Both the position numbers and the translations under genes were made by a program. A stretch of 64,000 nt of DNA from contig UCIT01000060.1 in assembly GCA_900472625.1 (NCBI GenBank), positions 62,001 through 126,000 of the forward strand, read 5' to 3'. Below are positions 34,905 through 43,632 of the stretch, in pieces. Source of the DNA: Hyphomicrobiales bacterium (GTDB lineage: Bacteria; Pseudomonadota; Alphaproteobacteria; Rhizobiales; Rhizobiaceae). Every line of letters begins with the position of its first letter. The first letter of the stretch is position 1. The notes below the pieces were generated by a model. The model saw only the letters and a program-made list of their open reading frames with translations. It was not told where the DNA came from and ran no database searches.

Positions 34905-36413
34905 ATGGCTTTAAATTCAGACTCCGGCAAAAGTTACACGCAGATATTGCGATCGACGATGATGATCGGCGGATCATCCGTGGTGAATGTCGGCTTTTCG
35001 ATCATCCGCAACAAGGCGATGGCCGTGCTGCTTGGCCCCGAGGGGGTCGGTCTCATGGGCCTTTACAGCGCGACGACGGATATTGCCCACACAATAGCGG
35101 GATTAGGAGTCAATGCCAGCGGTGTACGCCAGATCGCAGAGTCCGCAGCAACGGACGATGAGGCACGTGTCGCAAGAACGACTGCCGCTTTGCGCCGCGT
35201 TTCACTTATCCTAGGCGTACTGGGCACGCTGGTGATGGTTTGCCTAGCGGCCCCTATCGCGCGACTGACATTCGGTGACGATCAACACACCGGTGCGATC
35301 CGGTTGTTGTCGTTGGTAATCTTGTTTAGGGTCATGTCCGGCGGGCAAGGGGCGCTGGTTCAGGGCATGCGCGACATCGCAAGCTTGGCGCGTCTAAATA
35401 TCCTCGGAGCTTTCTTCAGCACTGTCATTAGTATTCCGTTGATCTATCTCTACGGAAAGGACGGCATTGTGGCATCGCTCGTTTGCATCGCGGCAACCAC
35501 GCTGGCGACTTCCTGGTGGTATAGCCACAAGATCAAGATCCGCTCCCATCATCTGTCGTTCAAACAATTCTACGAGGAAGCGAGCGGTCTTCTCAGGCTC
35601 GGCTTCATCTTCATGATCAGTGGCTTTCTTACCTTTGCGAGTGCTTACGCAATTCGCATCATCGTATTGGACAATGCGGGGCTTACAGGCGCTGGTCTCT
35701 ATCAGGCCGCATGGTCACTCGGTGGACTATACGCCGGCTTCATCCTGCAGGCCATGGGCACCGACTTCTACCCACGACTGACCGGTATCGCGCACGACAA
35801 TGACGGATGCAACCGGCTGGTAAACGAGCAGACGCAGATCAGCATCGTGCTGGCTGGGCCTGGGCTACTCGCCACTCTCACACTTGCGCCGGTCGTGATG
35901 CAGTTGTTCTACTCGCCTGAGTTCTATGCGGCTGTTGATCTCTTGCGCTGGATCTGCCTTGGAATGATGCTGCGCATCATTTCTTGGCCAATGGGGTTTA
36001 TCGTGCTCGCAAAAGGGGCTCAGAAGATCTTCTTCTGGACCGAGGTGGCTGCGAGTGTCGTGCATGTGGGTTTAGCCTGGTTGTTCGTGAAAATGTTCGG
36101 CACGGCAGGTGCAGGGGCCGCCTTTTTTGGCCTGTATGTCTGGCACAGCCTGTTGATATACTGGATCGCCAAACGTTCCACTGGCTTCAGTTGGTCCGGA
36201 ACCAACCGCATGCTGATGTTGATATACCTGCCGCTTTCAGGACTAGTCTTTCTGGCATTTCAGTTCTTGTCATTGTGGCCAGCCATCGCATTCGGATCAC
36301 TTGCCACAGTTGCAACCGGCCTATACTCCCTGAAGATGTTGGTCGAGTTCCTGCCGCCGGCGCTCGTTCCGGGATTCATACGGCCTTGGATGTTCAAGTC
36401 AGCAACACCGTGA
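34905..36413 (+). CDS. polysaccharide flippase, Wzx/MATE-like (O-antigen translocase type)
   Basis: Inner-membrane protein of 502 residues with 12-14 hydrophobic helices of the MOP superfamily, WzxE/O-antigen translocase group: SVVNVGFSIIRNKAMAVLLG and PEGVGLMGLYSATTDIAHTI at the N terminus, GLGVNASGVRQIAES and LRLGFIFMISGFLTFASAYA later. It would turn undecaprenyl-linked repeat units to the periplasmic face. It follows the exporter gene by 158 bases. A Wzx implies a Wzy-dependent route, yet no Wzy polymerase is found in this window. Confidence 0.9.
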   Translation: MALNSDSGKSYTQILRSTMMIGGSSVVNVGFSIIRNKAMAVLLGPEGVGLMGLYSATTDIAHTIAGLGVNASGVRQIAESAATDDEARVARTTAALRRVSLILGVLGTLVMVCLAAPIARLTFGDDQHTGAIRLLSLVILFRVMSGGQGALVQGMRDIASLARLNILGAFFSTVISIPLIYLYGKDGIVASLVCIAATTLATSWWYSHKIKIRSHHLSFKQFYEEASGLLRLGFIFMISGFLTFASAYAIRIIVLDNAGLTGAGLYQAAWSLGGLYAGFILQAMGTDFYPRLTGIAHDNDGCNRLVNEQTQISIVLAGPGLLATLTLAPVVMQLFYSPEFYAAVDLLRWICLGMMLRIISWPMGFIVLAKGAQKIFFWTEVAASVVHVGLAWLFVKMFGTAGAGAAFFGLYVWHSLLIYWIAKRSTGFSWSGTNRMLMLIYLPLSGLVFLAFQFLSLWPAIAFGSLATVATGLYSLKMLVEFLPPALVPGFIRPWMFKSATP

Positions 36414-37340
36414 TCGCCCTAAGATATACACGGCAAGTGGCGAGCATTAACCCGGATACTCTTATATCGCACGCTCAATATCTTCGCCCTGTTTCTATCA
36501 CCGCATAAATTGCGATGGCGGCAGGCCGGCGTCAGCAGAACTGTGGAAAACTGCTCTTGCGTATCCGATAGACGTCATTGGTGCAGTTAGCGCGGAGAGA
36601 CCTTGTGTAAGTCCCCCATTGTCACCAAACACTCTCATCTCAAGCTCGAGCCATAAGGTCGAAATATCCGGAGACGGGCCATCTGTGCAATGGACTTCGC
36701 CCCCCGGAAATATCGCACAACTCAACTCGAGAGGCGACCGACCATCTGCGAGCCAAGGGGTTTTGGGCCATGGAGTGATCTGCTCGGGTCATCCCACGCG
36801 AAATTTATCAATCATCGACAGCAGCAGTCGACGCTTATTTGTTGAGACTAATTCTTATCAGGGTCCCTGCATAAAGATTTGATGCTTGAGAAGTCGCTTC
36901 TGCGGCAAACGAATGCTACCCACAATTTTGGCGCCTCCAGGGCGATGCACCAACAATTGCGCTACTGGATACCGCCCGTGCTCGTTCGGCCGTTTTAGCG
37001 TCATAACGGCGTTCTATACGAATGGCTGGATTTGCGCATGCTAGTGAGCATGATCGAGTGCCCCCCGCAAAGAGGTAGCAAGGTTCCAAATTATAAGGAC
37101 GATGCTGAAATCTGATTGCCTAACGCTAGCGCTTTAGCTCTGCTCGATCGCATCGAGCCGCTCTCGACAAAATCTAATCTGCCTGCACACGAAATCGGCT
37201 GCCTTATCGGCAACCATATCCTCTACACAATCGCTACTCATGCCGCGCCAGCGATATACGGTCCCGATCTTTTGTCCTAATAGACCAGCAGACAAGCAAA
37301 GCCACGGCAAAAATTCAATGCCGCGGCCTTGTTGGAAAAC
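36414..37340. other. intergenic region of 0.9 kb without a recognised gene
   Basis: No frame with family character, ribosome site and good length was found on either strand. A minus-strand stretch near 37,130-37,310 reads about 60 open codons (LLGQKIGTVYRWRGMSS onward) without a start or family match. It lies between the flippase and the 3' end of the LuxR-type regulator. Its base composition is mixed, lower in GC than neighbouring operons. Confidence 0.5.
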
Positions 37341-38129
37341 CTAGTCGGCCGATGCGCTCCAGCGCGAATCGGTCTGAAACAGATCGTTCAGCTTATAGGC
37401 AACTTCTGTGCGGTTGGTTGCCTTAAGCTTCTTCATGATATTGCGGATATGAACCTTGACAGTGCTTTCACGCAGGTTGAGTTCATAGGCGATGATCTTG
37501 TTCGCCTTGCCCTTGCGAAGTGCCTGCACGACCTCTGCCTGACGTAGCGTGAACATGCGGGAAAGCTCTTTCTGCCGAGGCGTATTGTCGACAGGAACGG
37601 AGGATGAGAAACTGTTTCCTGCAACAATAAAGGTTCCGCCGGCAACAGCCAAAGCAATCGCCTCGACGCAGACTTCAATTCCGACGGATGACGGAATGAA
37701 GCCGCGAGCGCCATGCTCGATCACCTTCAACGTCTGACCGAGATTGTCCCCATCCGCCAGGATGACGACCGGTGCTGGCGCCACTTCAGCAACGATGCTG
37801 GCGATCTCGTCGCACAGTACCGAGTCGCCTGTCGTGCGTCCGGCAATGTTAAGCAGCACCGCCTTGACGCGGTGAGTTGCATCTTTCTTGCGGCGCCATT
37901 CAGCCACCGAGCCAACGGCAACGGCCTTCATGCCAAGACCGTTTTGCGTCAAAGTCGTCGCAAGGCACTCCCGGTCAAGCGTTCGGGTGTCAATAATGAG
38001 CAAACACCGCTCGCCATCGACGGCCTTGGCTTCAGCCAGCTCGCTCAACGATCTGGATGACACGGCGACGGCCTGAAGCCTGCTAACAGGGGTTCGTCCG
38101 CTTTCAAATTCCGAAGGTACGTAATTCAT
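37341..38129 (-). CDS. LuxR/NarL-type transcriptional regulator with atypical receiver domain
   Basis: DNA-binding protein of 262 residues. The C-terminal 65 residues are a GerE-type helix-turn-helix: FTLRQAEVVQALRKGKANKI followed by IAYELNLRESTVKVHIRNIM. The middle (about 42-165) has the receiver fold, but the phospho-acceptor Asp position reads VKAVLLNIAGRTTG (Asn), and the conserved Lys after GARGFIP is replaced by Ser. It is therefore probably not controlled by phosphorylation. ATG 38129 is chosen with GAGG 5 bases upstream; the frame extends to 38195. It adjoins the polysaccharide export genes and may control them, as several LuxR-type proteins do in rhizobia. Confidence 0.88.
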   Translation of the reverse strand: MNYVPSEFESGRTPVSRLQAVAVSSRSLSELAEAKAVDGERCLLIIDTRTLDRECLATTLTQNGLGMKAVAVGSVAEWRRKKDATHRVKAVLLNIAGRTTGDSVLCDEIASIVAEVAPAPVVILADGDNLGQTLKVIEHGARGFIPSSVGIEVCVEAIALAVAGGTFIVAGNSFSSSVPVDNTPRQKELSRMFTLRQAEVVQALRKGKANKIIAYELNLRESTVKVHIRNIMKKLKATNRTEVAYKLNDLFQTDSRWSASAD

Positions 38130-38778
38130 ACTAGCCTCATACTCAATAGTGTTAGAGGTGACCATTCGCAACGAAATGCAATACTCGGGGAACATAGGCG
38201 TTATTAGATCGGAAATCAGTTTATCAACTTATCGATCACTGATTTCGTGTGGTTTCTACTTTATTAAGAACCTACATACATGGTTTGCGATAATCAATAA
38301 AAAATATTCAGCTGTGATTAGATTAAAAATGCTCCGTATATAAAATTATGCTTCTCTTTTGCGAAAACAGGAATTTATTTTTATTTGCATATTCAAATAT
38401 CGACCGAGATGCTTATTCAATTTATTCTTTAGGAATAGAGTTCTACATTAATAATAAAATATCAAATCGACGGACTTTTATTACTCAAGAATTCTGTATT
38501 GTTTTAACATAATAAATTTCGATGCTCTCTGGCGGCTATACACAGACAGCAGGCTCGGATCAGAGCGAGCCGCACACTAATCCAATCGGTGGATGCAATC
38601 GACCATCGCGGAACCGCAGACGTCGTGCATCTGCAGCCAAGATGTTACGGTCACCTGAAGCTTTACACATGACGGTTGTCTGCGAGCCCAAAGCTAGGGG
38701 CAGTCATATAAAACCAGCGTTAGGCCGCAGACTGGCGCATGGTCGGCCGCGATCGACCGAGAGGCTTTCGTGTGTGGG
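38130..38778. other. AT-rich intergenic region upstream of the LuxR-type gene
   Basis: No supported gene. Bases 38,130-38,520 are strongly AT-rich, ending near a 94-codon plus frame (38522-38806) that lacks family character and overlaps cobM. It holds the promoter of the LuxR-type gene, an inverted repeat at 38212-38246 and the 3' flank of the cob operon. The low GC suggests either regulatory DNA or foreign origin. Confidence 0.5.
38212..38246. repeat. inverted repeat upstream of the LuxR-type gene
   Basis: GAAATCAGT (38212-38220) and ACTGATTTC (38238-38246) are perfect 9-base inverted copies 17 bases apart, 83-117 bases upstream of the regulator's start codon. Centre spacing of 26 bases does not fit one compact dimer site, so looped or paired binding, or a transcript hairpin, are possible. 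Confidence 0.55.
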
Positions 38779-39537
38779 CTATTCCCGCCCTCTAAAGCGT
38801 CGTTGATAGGCTGGATCGTAAAGCGAGCTTTCTCGAAAATTCGAGGCAGAGAGCGACGGGCCGACGAAAATAATCGCAGTGCGCTCGATCGGTTCTGCTG
38901 CGACCTTGGCCTCGATAGTGGCAAGCGTGCCGCGCACGATCCTCTCGTCCGTCCAGGACGCCTTGACGACGATCGCCACAGGGCAGTCAGCCCCATAGAG
39001 TGGGGTGAGATCGCTGACGACCTGTCCAAGTGCATGAATGGCAAGATGGATTGCCAGTGTGGTGCCTGTCGCGCCGAACTTGGTCAATGCCTCATCGTTC
39101 GGCATGGGCGATGCGCGGCCGGACACGCGGGTCAACACTAGGCTTTGCGCTACCCCCGGGATTGTCAGTTCACGGCCGAGCGCGGCGGCCGCGGCCGCGA
39201 AGGCGGGGACGCCAGGTGTCATCGTATGGGCGATGCCGTGTCGGTCGAGACGGCGAATCTGCTCGGCGATCGCGCTCCAGACAGAAAGATCGCCCGAATG
39301 CAGCCGCGCGACGTCCTCGCCGGCATTTTCCGCCTTCAGATACTCGGCCTCGATCTCGTCGAGTGACATTGGCGCGGTGTCGACGATACGCGCACCGGGC
39401 GGGCAATAGGCAAGCAAGTCGGGCGAAACGATCGAACCAGCATAAAGACAAACAGGGCATCGGCCGATTAGATCGCGGCCGCGTACGGTGATCAGGTCCG
39501 CGGCGCCAGGGCCCGCGCCGATGAAGTGAACCGTCAT
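38779..39537 (-). CDS. cobM: precorrin-4 C11-methyltransferase
   Basis: SAM-dependent tetrapyrrole methylase of 252 residues in the aerobic corrin pathway, methylating C-11 of precorrin-4 to give precorrin-5. The SAM loop HFIGAGPGAADLITVRGRD is at the N terminus, with VCLYAGSIVSPDLLAYCPPG and the central HSGDLSVWSAIAEQIRRLDR of this group. AGGA lies 6 bases before the ATG. It is the last gene of the cob block, 10 bases after cobL. Confidence 0.93.
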   Translation of the reverse strand: MTVHFIGAGPGAADLITVRGRDLIGRCPVCLYAGSIVSPDLLAYCPPGARIVDTAPMSLDEIEAEYLKAENAGEDVARLHSGDLSVWSAIAEQIRRLDRHGIAHTMTPGVPAFAAAAAALGRELTIPGVAQSLVLTRVSGRASPMPNDEALTKFGATGTTLAIHLAIHALGQVVSDLTPLYGADCPVAIVVKASWTDERIVRGTLATIEAKVAAEPIERTAIIFVGPSLSASNFRESSLYDPAYQRRFRGRE

Positions 39538-39547
39538 GTCTTTATCC

Positions 39548-40780
39548 TCAATCTTTCGTCCAGCACCATTGCGTCACCGGCATCGCCGGTCGCCAACCCA
39601 CCATTCCGCCGATCGGCGCGGCGCGGGCAATATCGATACGTGTCAGCGTGCCGCCCTTTTCGGCTTGCAGCCCAAGCAGCTTTGCTTCCATCTCCAGCGT
39701 CACGGCGTTGGCGACGATCCGGCCTCTGGGCTTCAGTGCTGCAATGGCCACCTCGATAACCCCGCTTTCACTGCCGCCGCCGCCGATGAAAATGACATCC
39801 GGCTCCGGCAAGGATTGAAGCGCTGGCGGCGCCTGCCCTTCGACCACAGCAAGTCCAGGCACACCAAAGGCCAAGGCGTTGCGGGCGATGCGCTGAGCAC
39901 GATCAGGAGTTTGCTCGATGGCAATTGCCCGCAGCGACGGATCGCACAGCATCCACTCGATTCCTATCGAGCCTGAGCCCGCGCCAACATCCCACAACAG
40001 TTCGCCGTGACGCGGCGCCAAGGCCGAGAGCGTGACGGCACGGATTTCCCGTTTGGTGATCTGCCCATCATGCTCGAAGAGCCCGTCGTCGAGACCCGGT
40101 GCAAAAGCAAGCACGCGTGCACCCGGCCCTGCCGCGACCTCAATGGCGCAGACATTGAGCGGATCGATCTTTGCGAGATCGAATGCGTCGGCGCGACTGC
40201 CGCGCACACGCTCCCTTTCGCCTCCGAATGCCTCCAGAACATGAACGTGGGACGCACCAAAGCCATTGGACGTCAGCAGCTCTGCCAACTGCCGCGGCGT
40301 CTCGCCATCCGAGGTCAGTACGATGACACGACGTCCAGGGTGCAGGTGCGGCCGGATGAGGTCGAGCGGACGTCCGTGCAGCGAAATCTGCGCACTATCC
40401 TGCAACGGCCATCCAAGCCGCGACGCTGCGATGCTGAACGAGGATGGAGCAGGAATGCAGCGCATCTCGCCGGCCACGACACTGCGGGACAGCGTGGCAC
40501 CAACGCCATGGAGGAACGGATCGCCGGAGGCGAGCACGACCACAGGCGAACCGCGGCGCGACAAAATAGCCTCGACCGACCGATCGAACGGGCTCTCCCA
40601 GGTTAGGCACTCTCCGATGATGATTTCAGCCATCAGGGCATGGTGACGCGCACCGCCGAACACGACGGTGGCGGCAGCGATGATGCGCTTTGCCTCGTCG
40701 CCGAGGCCGGCTGGACCATCTTCTCCTATGCCGATAATAGTCAGCCAGGGTTGATCGAAGGCGGAAGACATATCAGGCAT
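39548..40780 (-). CDS. cobL: precorrin-6Y C5,15-methyltransferase (decarboxylating)
   Basis: Bifunctional enzyme of about 410 residues: methylation at C-5 and C-15 with decarboxylation of the acetate side chain at C-12. The N-terminal CbiE-like methylase starts WLTIIGIGEDGPAGLGDEAK and has VLASGDPFLHGVGATL; the C-terminal CbiT-like methyltransferase has GELLWDVGAGSGSIGIEWML and PEPDVIFIGGGGSESGVIEV. ATG 40780 (MPDMSSAF) or ATG 40771 are candidates; neither has a clear ribosome site. The ATG at 40780 shares bases with the divergent cobK start. Confidence 0.93.
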   Translation of the reverse strand: MPDMSSAFDQPWLTIIGIGEDGPAGLGDEAKRIIAAATVVFGGARHHALMAEIIIGECLTWESPFDRSVEAILSRRGSPVVVLASGDPFLHGVGATLSRSVVAGEMRCIPAPSSFSIAASRLGWPLQDSAQISLHGRPLDLIRPHLHPGRRVIVLTSDGETPRQLAELLTSNGFGASHVHVLEAFGGERERVRGSRADAFDLAKIDPLNVCAIEVAAGPGARVLAFAPGLDDGLFEHDGQITKREIRAVTLSALAPRHGELLWDVGAGSGSIGIEWMLCDPSLRAIAIEQTPDRAQRIARNALAFGVPGLAVVEGQAPPALQSLPEPDVIFIGGGGSESGVIEVAIAALKPRGRIVANAVTLEMEAKLLGLQAEKGGTLTRIDIARAAPIGGMVGWRPAMPVTQWCWTKD

Positions 40781-41534
40781 GGGCAAGATCCGCATTCTGT
40801 TGCTTGGCGGAACGAGCGAGGCAAGCGCGCTCGCGAAGGCTCTGGCCGGTGACCCGCGATACGACGCGTTGCTGTCGCTTGCCGGCCGAACCGAAAAGCC
40901 GACGCTTCAGCCCTTGCCCACGCGGATCGGCGGTTTCGGCGGTCGGGATGGCCTTGCCAAATTTTTGCACTATGGCGAATTCGATCTTCTTATCGATGCC
41001 ACCCATCCTTTCGCAGCGCGGATCTCCCAGAACGCCAGCGAAGCCGTGGCCAGTCTCGGCCTTCTGGCCTTCAGCCTCCGACGTCCCCCATGGATGGCGC
41101 AGGCCGGTGACAACTGGCTGCACGTCGGCACGATCGCGAAGGCAATCACGGCACTCGGCACCAGCCCACGCCGCGTGTTTCTTGCCATTGGCAGACAGGA
41201 AGCCCATCGCGCCGAGGCAGCGCCACAGCACTTCTATCTCGTCCGCAGCGTCGATCCCGTCGAGCCTCGTCTTGCCGTCGCCGACGTGCAATACATTCTC
41301 GATCGCGGCCCCTTCGGCATAGAAGGCGAAATCGCCCTGCTGGAGACGCATCGCATCGATGCTGTCATCACCAAGAACAGCGGTGGATCGGCGACCTACG
41401 CCAAGATCGCGGCGGCCCGCCGGCTTGGCATCGAAGTGCTGATGGTCGATCGCGCGCCGGCGCCCGCCATGCAAACGGTCGAGACGGTCGAAGAGGCGCT
41501 GGCGACGATCAATCACCTGTTCCCTCCACGCTGA
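40779..41534 (+). CDS. cobK: precorrin-6A reductase
   Basis: NADPH-dependent reductase of 251 residues converting precorrin-6A to 6B. Family pieces: ILLLGGTSEASALAKALAGD at the N terminus, LLIDATHPFAARISQNASEA near 70-88, RVFLAIGRQEAH and AVITKNSGGSATYAKIAAAR near the C terminus. It is the only cob gene on the plus strand, flanked by cobL and cobJ read leftwards; its 3' end overlaps the 3' end of cobJ by 26 bases. The same inversion is known for cobK in the classical aerobic cob cluster. Confidence 0.94.
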   Translation: MGKIRILLLGGTSEASALAKALAGDPRYDALLSLAGRTEKPTLQPLPTRIGGFGGRDGLAKFLHYGEFDLLIDATHPFAARISQNASEAVASLGLLAFSLRRPPWMAQAGDNWLHVGTIAKAITALGTSPRRVFLAIGRQEAHRAEAAPQHFYLVRSVDPVEPRLAVADVQYILDRGPFGIEGEIALLETHRIDAVITKNSGGSATYAKIAAARRLGIEVLMVDRAPAPAMQTVETVEEALATINHLFPPR

Positions 41535-42276
41535 ACCGCGGCGTGTACACGATATCCGTCTTGCCTTCGCGGGCAATCACGCGCGTTTCGGCAGAGCCGA
41601 TGATAACGCATGTCGCCATGTCGGCGGTCGCGGCATTTGCCGCACTTAGAGGCTGGAGCGCAATCCGTTCATCTAGTCGGCCCGCCGCGCGCCCGAAGAT
41701 CACCGGCGTGGCATCCGGTAGATGTTCGCGCAGCAGTTCGAAGGCCTTGCCAAGTTGCCAAGGCCGCGCTTTGCTGATGGGATTGTAGAGAGCGATGACG
41801 AAGCCGCCCTCCGCCGCTGCCTTCAGCCGGCGTTCGATCGTCGCCCATGGCTTCAAATTGTCGGACAGCGAGATGGCGCAGAAATCATGTCCTAAAGGCG
41901 CGCCAACGCGGGCAGCCACTGCCAGCATGGCCGTGATCCCCGGGAGGATGACGAGATCCACGGCCCGCCACTCATCAGGCCCGTTATCGATCGCTTCGCA
42001 GACGGCCGCCGCCATGGCAAACACGCCGGGATCGCCGCCGGATACAACGCAGACAATCGCCCCCTCGGACGCAGCACGCAACGCCGCACCGGCGCGGTCG
42101 AGTTCCTCGCGGTTATCGGACGTTTGCCGGGTCTGGTCGGCGCGCAGATTGAGCCTGTCGAGATAGGGACCATAACCAAAGAAGATCGTGGCCTTCGAAA
42201 CTGCCCCAAGCGCCTCCGGTGTCATCTGGTCCGGATTGCCCGGACCGGTGCCGATGACGAACAGCTGGCCGCTCAT
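41509..42276 (-). CDS. cobJ: precorrin-3B C17-methyltransferase
   Basis: Methylase of 255 residues that methylates C-17 and contracts the macrocycle to precorrin-4. SAM loop QLFVIGTGPGNPDQMTPEAL; other pieces are KATIFFGYGPYLDRL, VCVVSGGDPGVFAMAAAVCE, AISLSDNLKPWATIERRLKA and ALYNPISKARPWQL, the typical CobJ block. ATG 42276 overlaps the cobI stop in an ATGA; the frame extends to 42291. The 3' end overlaps cobK convergently by 26 bases. Confidence 0.95.
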   Translation of the reverse strand: MSGQLFVIGTGPGNPDQMTPEALGAVSKATIFFGYGPYLDRLNLRADQTRQTSDNREELDRAGAALRAASEGAIVCVVSGGDPGVFAMAAAVCEAIDNGPDEWRAVDLVILPGITAMLAVAARVGAPLGHDFCAISLSDNLKPWATIERRLKAAAEGGFVIALYNPISKARPWQLGKAFELLREHLPDATPVIFGRAAGRLDERIALQPLSAANAATADMATCVIIGSAETRVIAREGKTDIVYTPRFSVEGTGD

Positions 42277-43001
42277 CGATTGCTCTCCCAACCTGGGACA
42301 AGCACCAGCGAGAAATAGGGCGCCTCACCCTCCGGGCGATCTGCAAGCTTGACCATCGCGCTATTCACCATGGTGCCACGCTCGACATAGACGGCGTCCG
42401 AAAGGCGGCCGGACGCTTCCAGCGCTCGACGGATTTTCGGCAGATTGCGCCCGACTTTCATGATGACAGCAGCCTGCGTGTCGGACAGGCGGCGCCCAAG
42501 TTCGCCCTCTTCCATGGTCCCGGGAAGCACAGACAGGACATCGTCACCCTGGACGATCGGCATGCCGGCCAGCGACCAGCAGCCGGACATGGCGCTGATC
42601 CCGGGAATGACGTCCGTGGGATACCGATTGGCCAGCCTGACATGCAGATGCATGTAGGAGCCGTAAAACAGCGGATCACCTTCGCTCAGAACCGCCACCG
42701 TTCGCCCGGCATCCAGATGGACGGCGACGGCTGCGGCGGATTGTTCGTAAAACGCCGTGATCTGGCGACGGTACTCCGCCTCGTTCTTTTCAATCTCCGT
42801 GGTCACGGGATAAAAGAGTGGCAGCAAGGTCGTGTCTTCCCCGATCAGGTGCTCGACGATTGCCTTGCCGTTGCCGCCTCTTCCGCGCTTCGCAAAATAC
42901 GCGATCACGTCAGCGGCCTCGATCGCTTTGACGGCCTTGACCGTCAGCAGTTCCGGATCGCCGGGTCCTGTGCCGACGCCGATCAGACGACCGGCGCTCA
43001 C
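42273..43001 (-). CDS. cobI: precorrin-2 C20-methyltransferase
   Basis: Methylase of 242 residues that forms precorrin-3A from precorrin-2. Motifs: LIGVGTGPGDPELLTVKAVK at the N terminus, AYFAKRGRGGNGKAIVEHLI, VLSEGDPLFYGSYMHLHVRL and VIPGISAMSGCWSLAGMPIV. Starts at GTG 43001, overlapping the cobH stop by four bases (GTGA), and ends in an ATGA with cobJ. Full length. Confidence 0.95.
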   Translation of the reverse strand: MSAGRLIGVGTGPGDPELLTVKAVKAIEAADVIAYFAKRGRGGNGKAIVEHLIGEDTTLLPLFYPVTTEIEKNEAEYRRQITAFYEQSAAAVAVHLDAGRTVAVLSEGDPLFYGSYMHLHVRLANRYPTDVIPGISAMSGCWSLAGMPIVQGDDVLSVLPGTMEEGELGRRLSDTQAAVIMKVGRNLPKIRRALEASGRLSDAVYVERGTMVNSAMVKLADRPEGEAPYFSLVLVPGWESNR

Positions 43002-43630
43002 AGGCCAGGCCTCGCCAGCGCGTTGAGGGTCGCTGCCGTCATCGCGCTTCCGCCAAGCCGCCCGCGCACAATGGCAAAGGGAACGCCATAGGAGTTTTCC
43101 GCCAGCGCATCCTTGGATTCAGCCGCACCGACGAAACCAACCGGCATGCCGATGATGGCCGCCGGCTTCGGCGCGCCGTCACGCAACAGTTCCAGCAGAT
43201 GAAAGAGCGCGGTCGGCGCGTTGCCGATGGCAACGACGCTGCCGGCGAGGCGATCCTTCCAGAGATGAAGGGCTGCGGCCGAGCGGGTGTTTCCCGTCTC
43301 CTTCGCCAGTTCGGCGGTTCTCGGATCGTGCAGCGTGCAGAGCACATCGTTCTTGGCTGGCAATCGCGTGCGGGTGACACCATGCGCCACCATCTCGGCG
43401 TCGCAGAAGATCGGTGCGCCAGCATGCAATGCCGAGCGAGCGGCAGCCACGAAATGCGGAGAAAACAGGAAGTGTTCCGCAGCCTCGACCAGTCCACACG
43501 CATGGATCATCCGCACGGCAACGTCGGCTTCCTCTGCGGAAAACCGGGAGAGATCGGCCTCGCTGCGAATGATGGCAAATGAGCGCTCGTAAATGGCGTC
43601 GCCGCTATGGATGTAATCGTAGTCTGGCAT
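42998..43630 (-). CDS. cobH: precorrin-8X methylmutase
   Basis: Enzyme of 210 residues that moves the C-11 methyl to C-12, giving hydrogenobyrinate. The N terminus DYIHSGDAIYERSFAIIRSE, the catalytic-His segment VRMIHACGLVEAAEHF (about 42-57), PIFCDAEMVAHGVTRTRLPA and IIGMPVGFVGAAESKDAL are characteristic. It follows cobG by 2 bases and overlaps cobI by 4. Confidence 0.95.
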   Translation of the reverse strand: MPDYDYIHSGDAIYERSFAIIRSEADLSRFSAEEADVAVRMIHACGLVEAAEHFLFSPHFVAAARSALHAGAPIFCDAEMVAHGVTRTRLPAKNDVLCTLHDPRTAELAKETGNTRSAAALHLWKDRLAGSVVAIGNAPTALFHLLELLRDGAPKPAAIIGMPVGFVGAAESKDALAENSYGVPFAIVRGRLGGSAMTAATLNALARPGL

Positions 43631-43632
43631 TC

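Noticed and set aside
37130..37310. About 60 open codons on the minus strand (LLGQKIGTVYRWRGMSS onward) in the 36.4-37.3 kb spacer, considered as a transposase or phage remnant
   Set aside because: No start codon in good context, no recognisable motif and no terminal inverted repeats; chance remains likely.
38522..38806. 94-codon plus frame before cobM
   Set aside because: Arg-rich, no ribosome site, overlaps the 3' end of cobM on the other strand.
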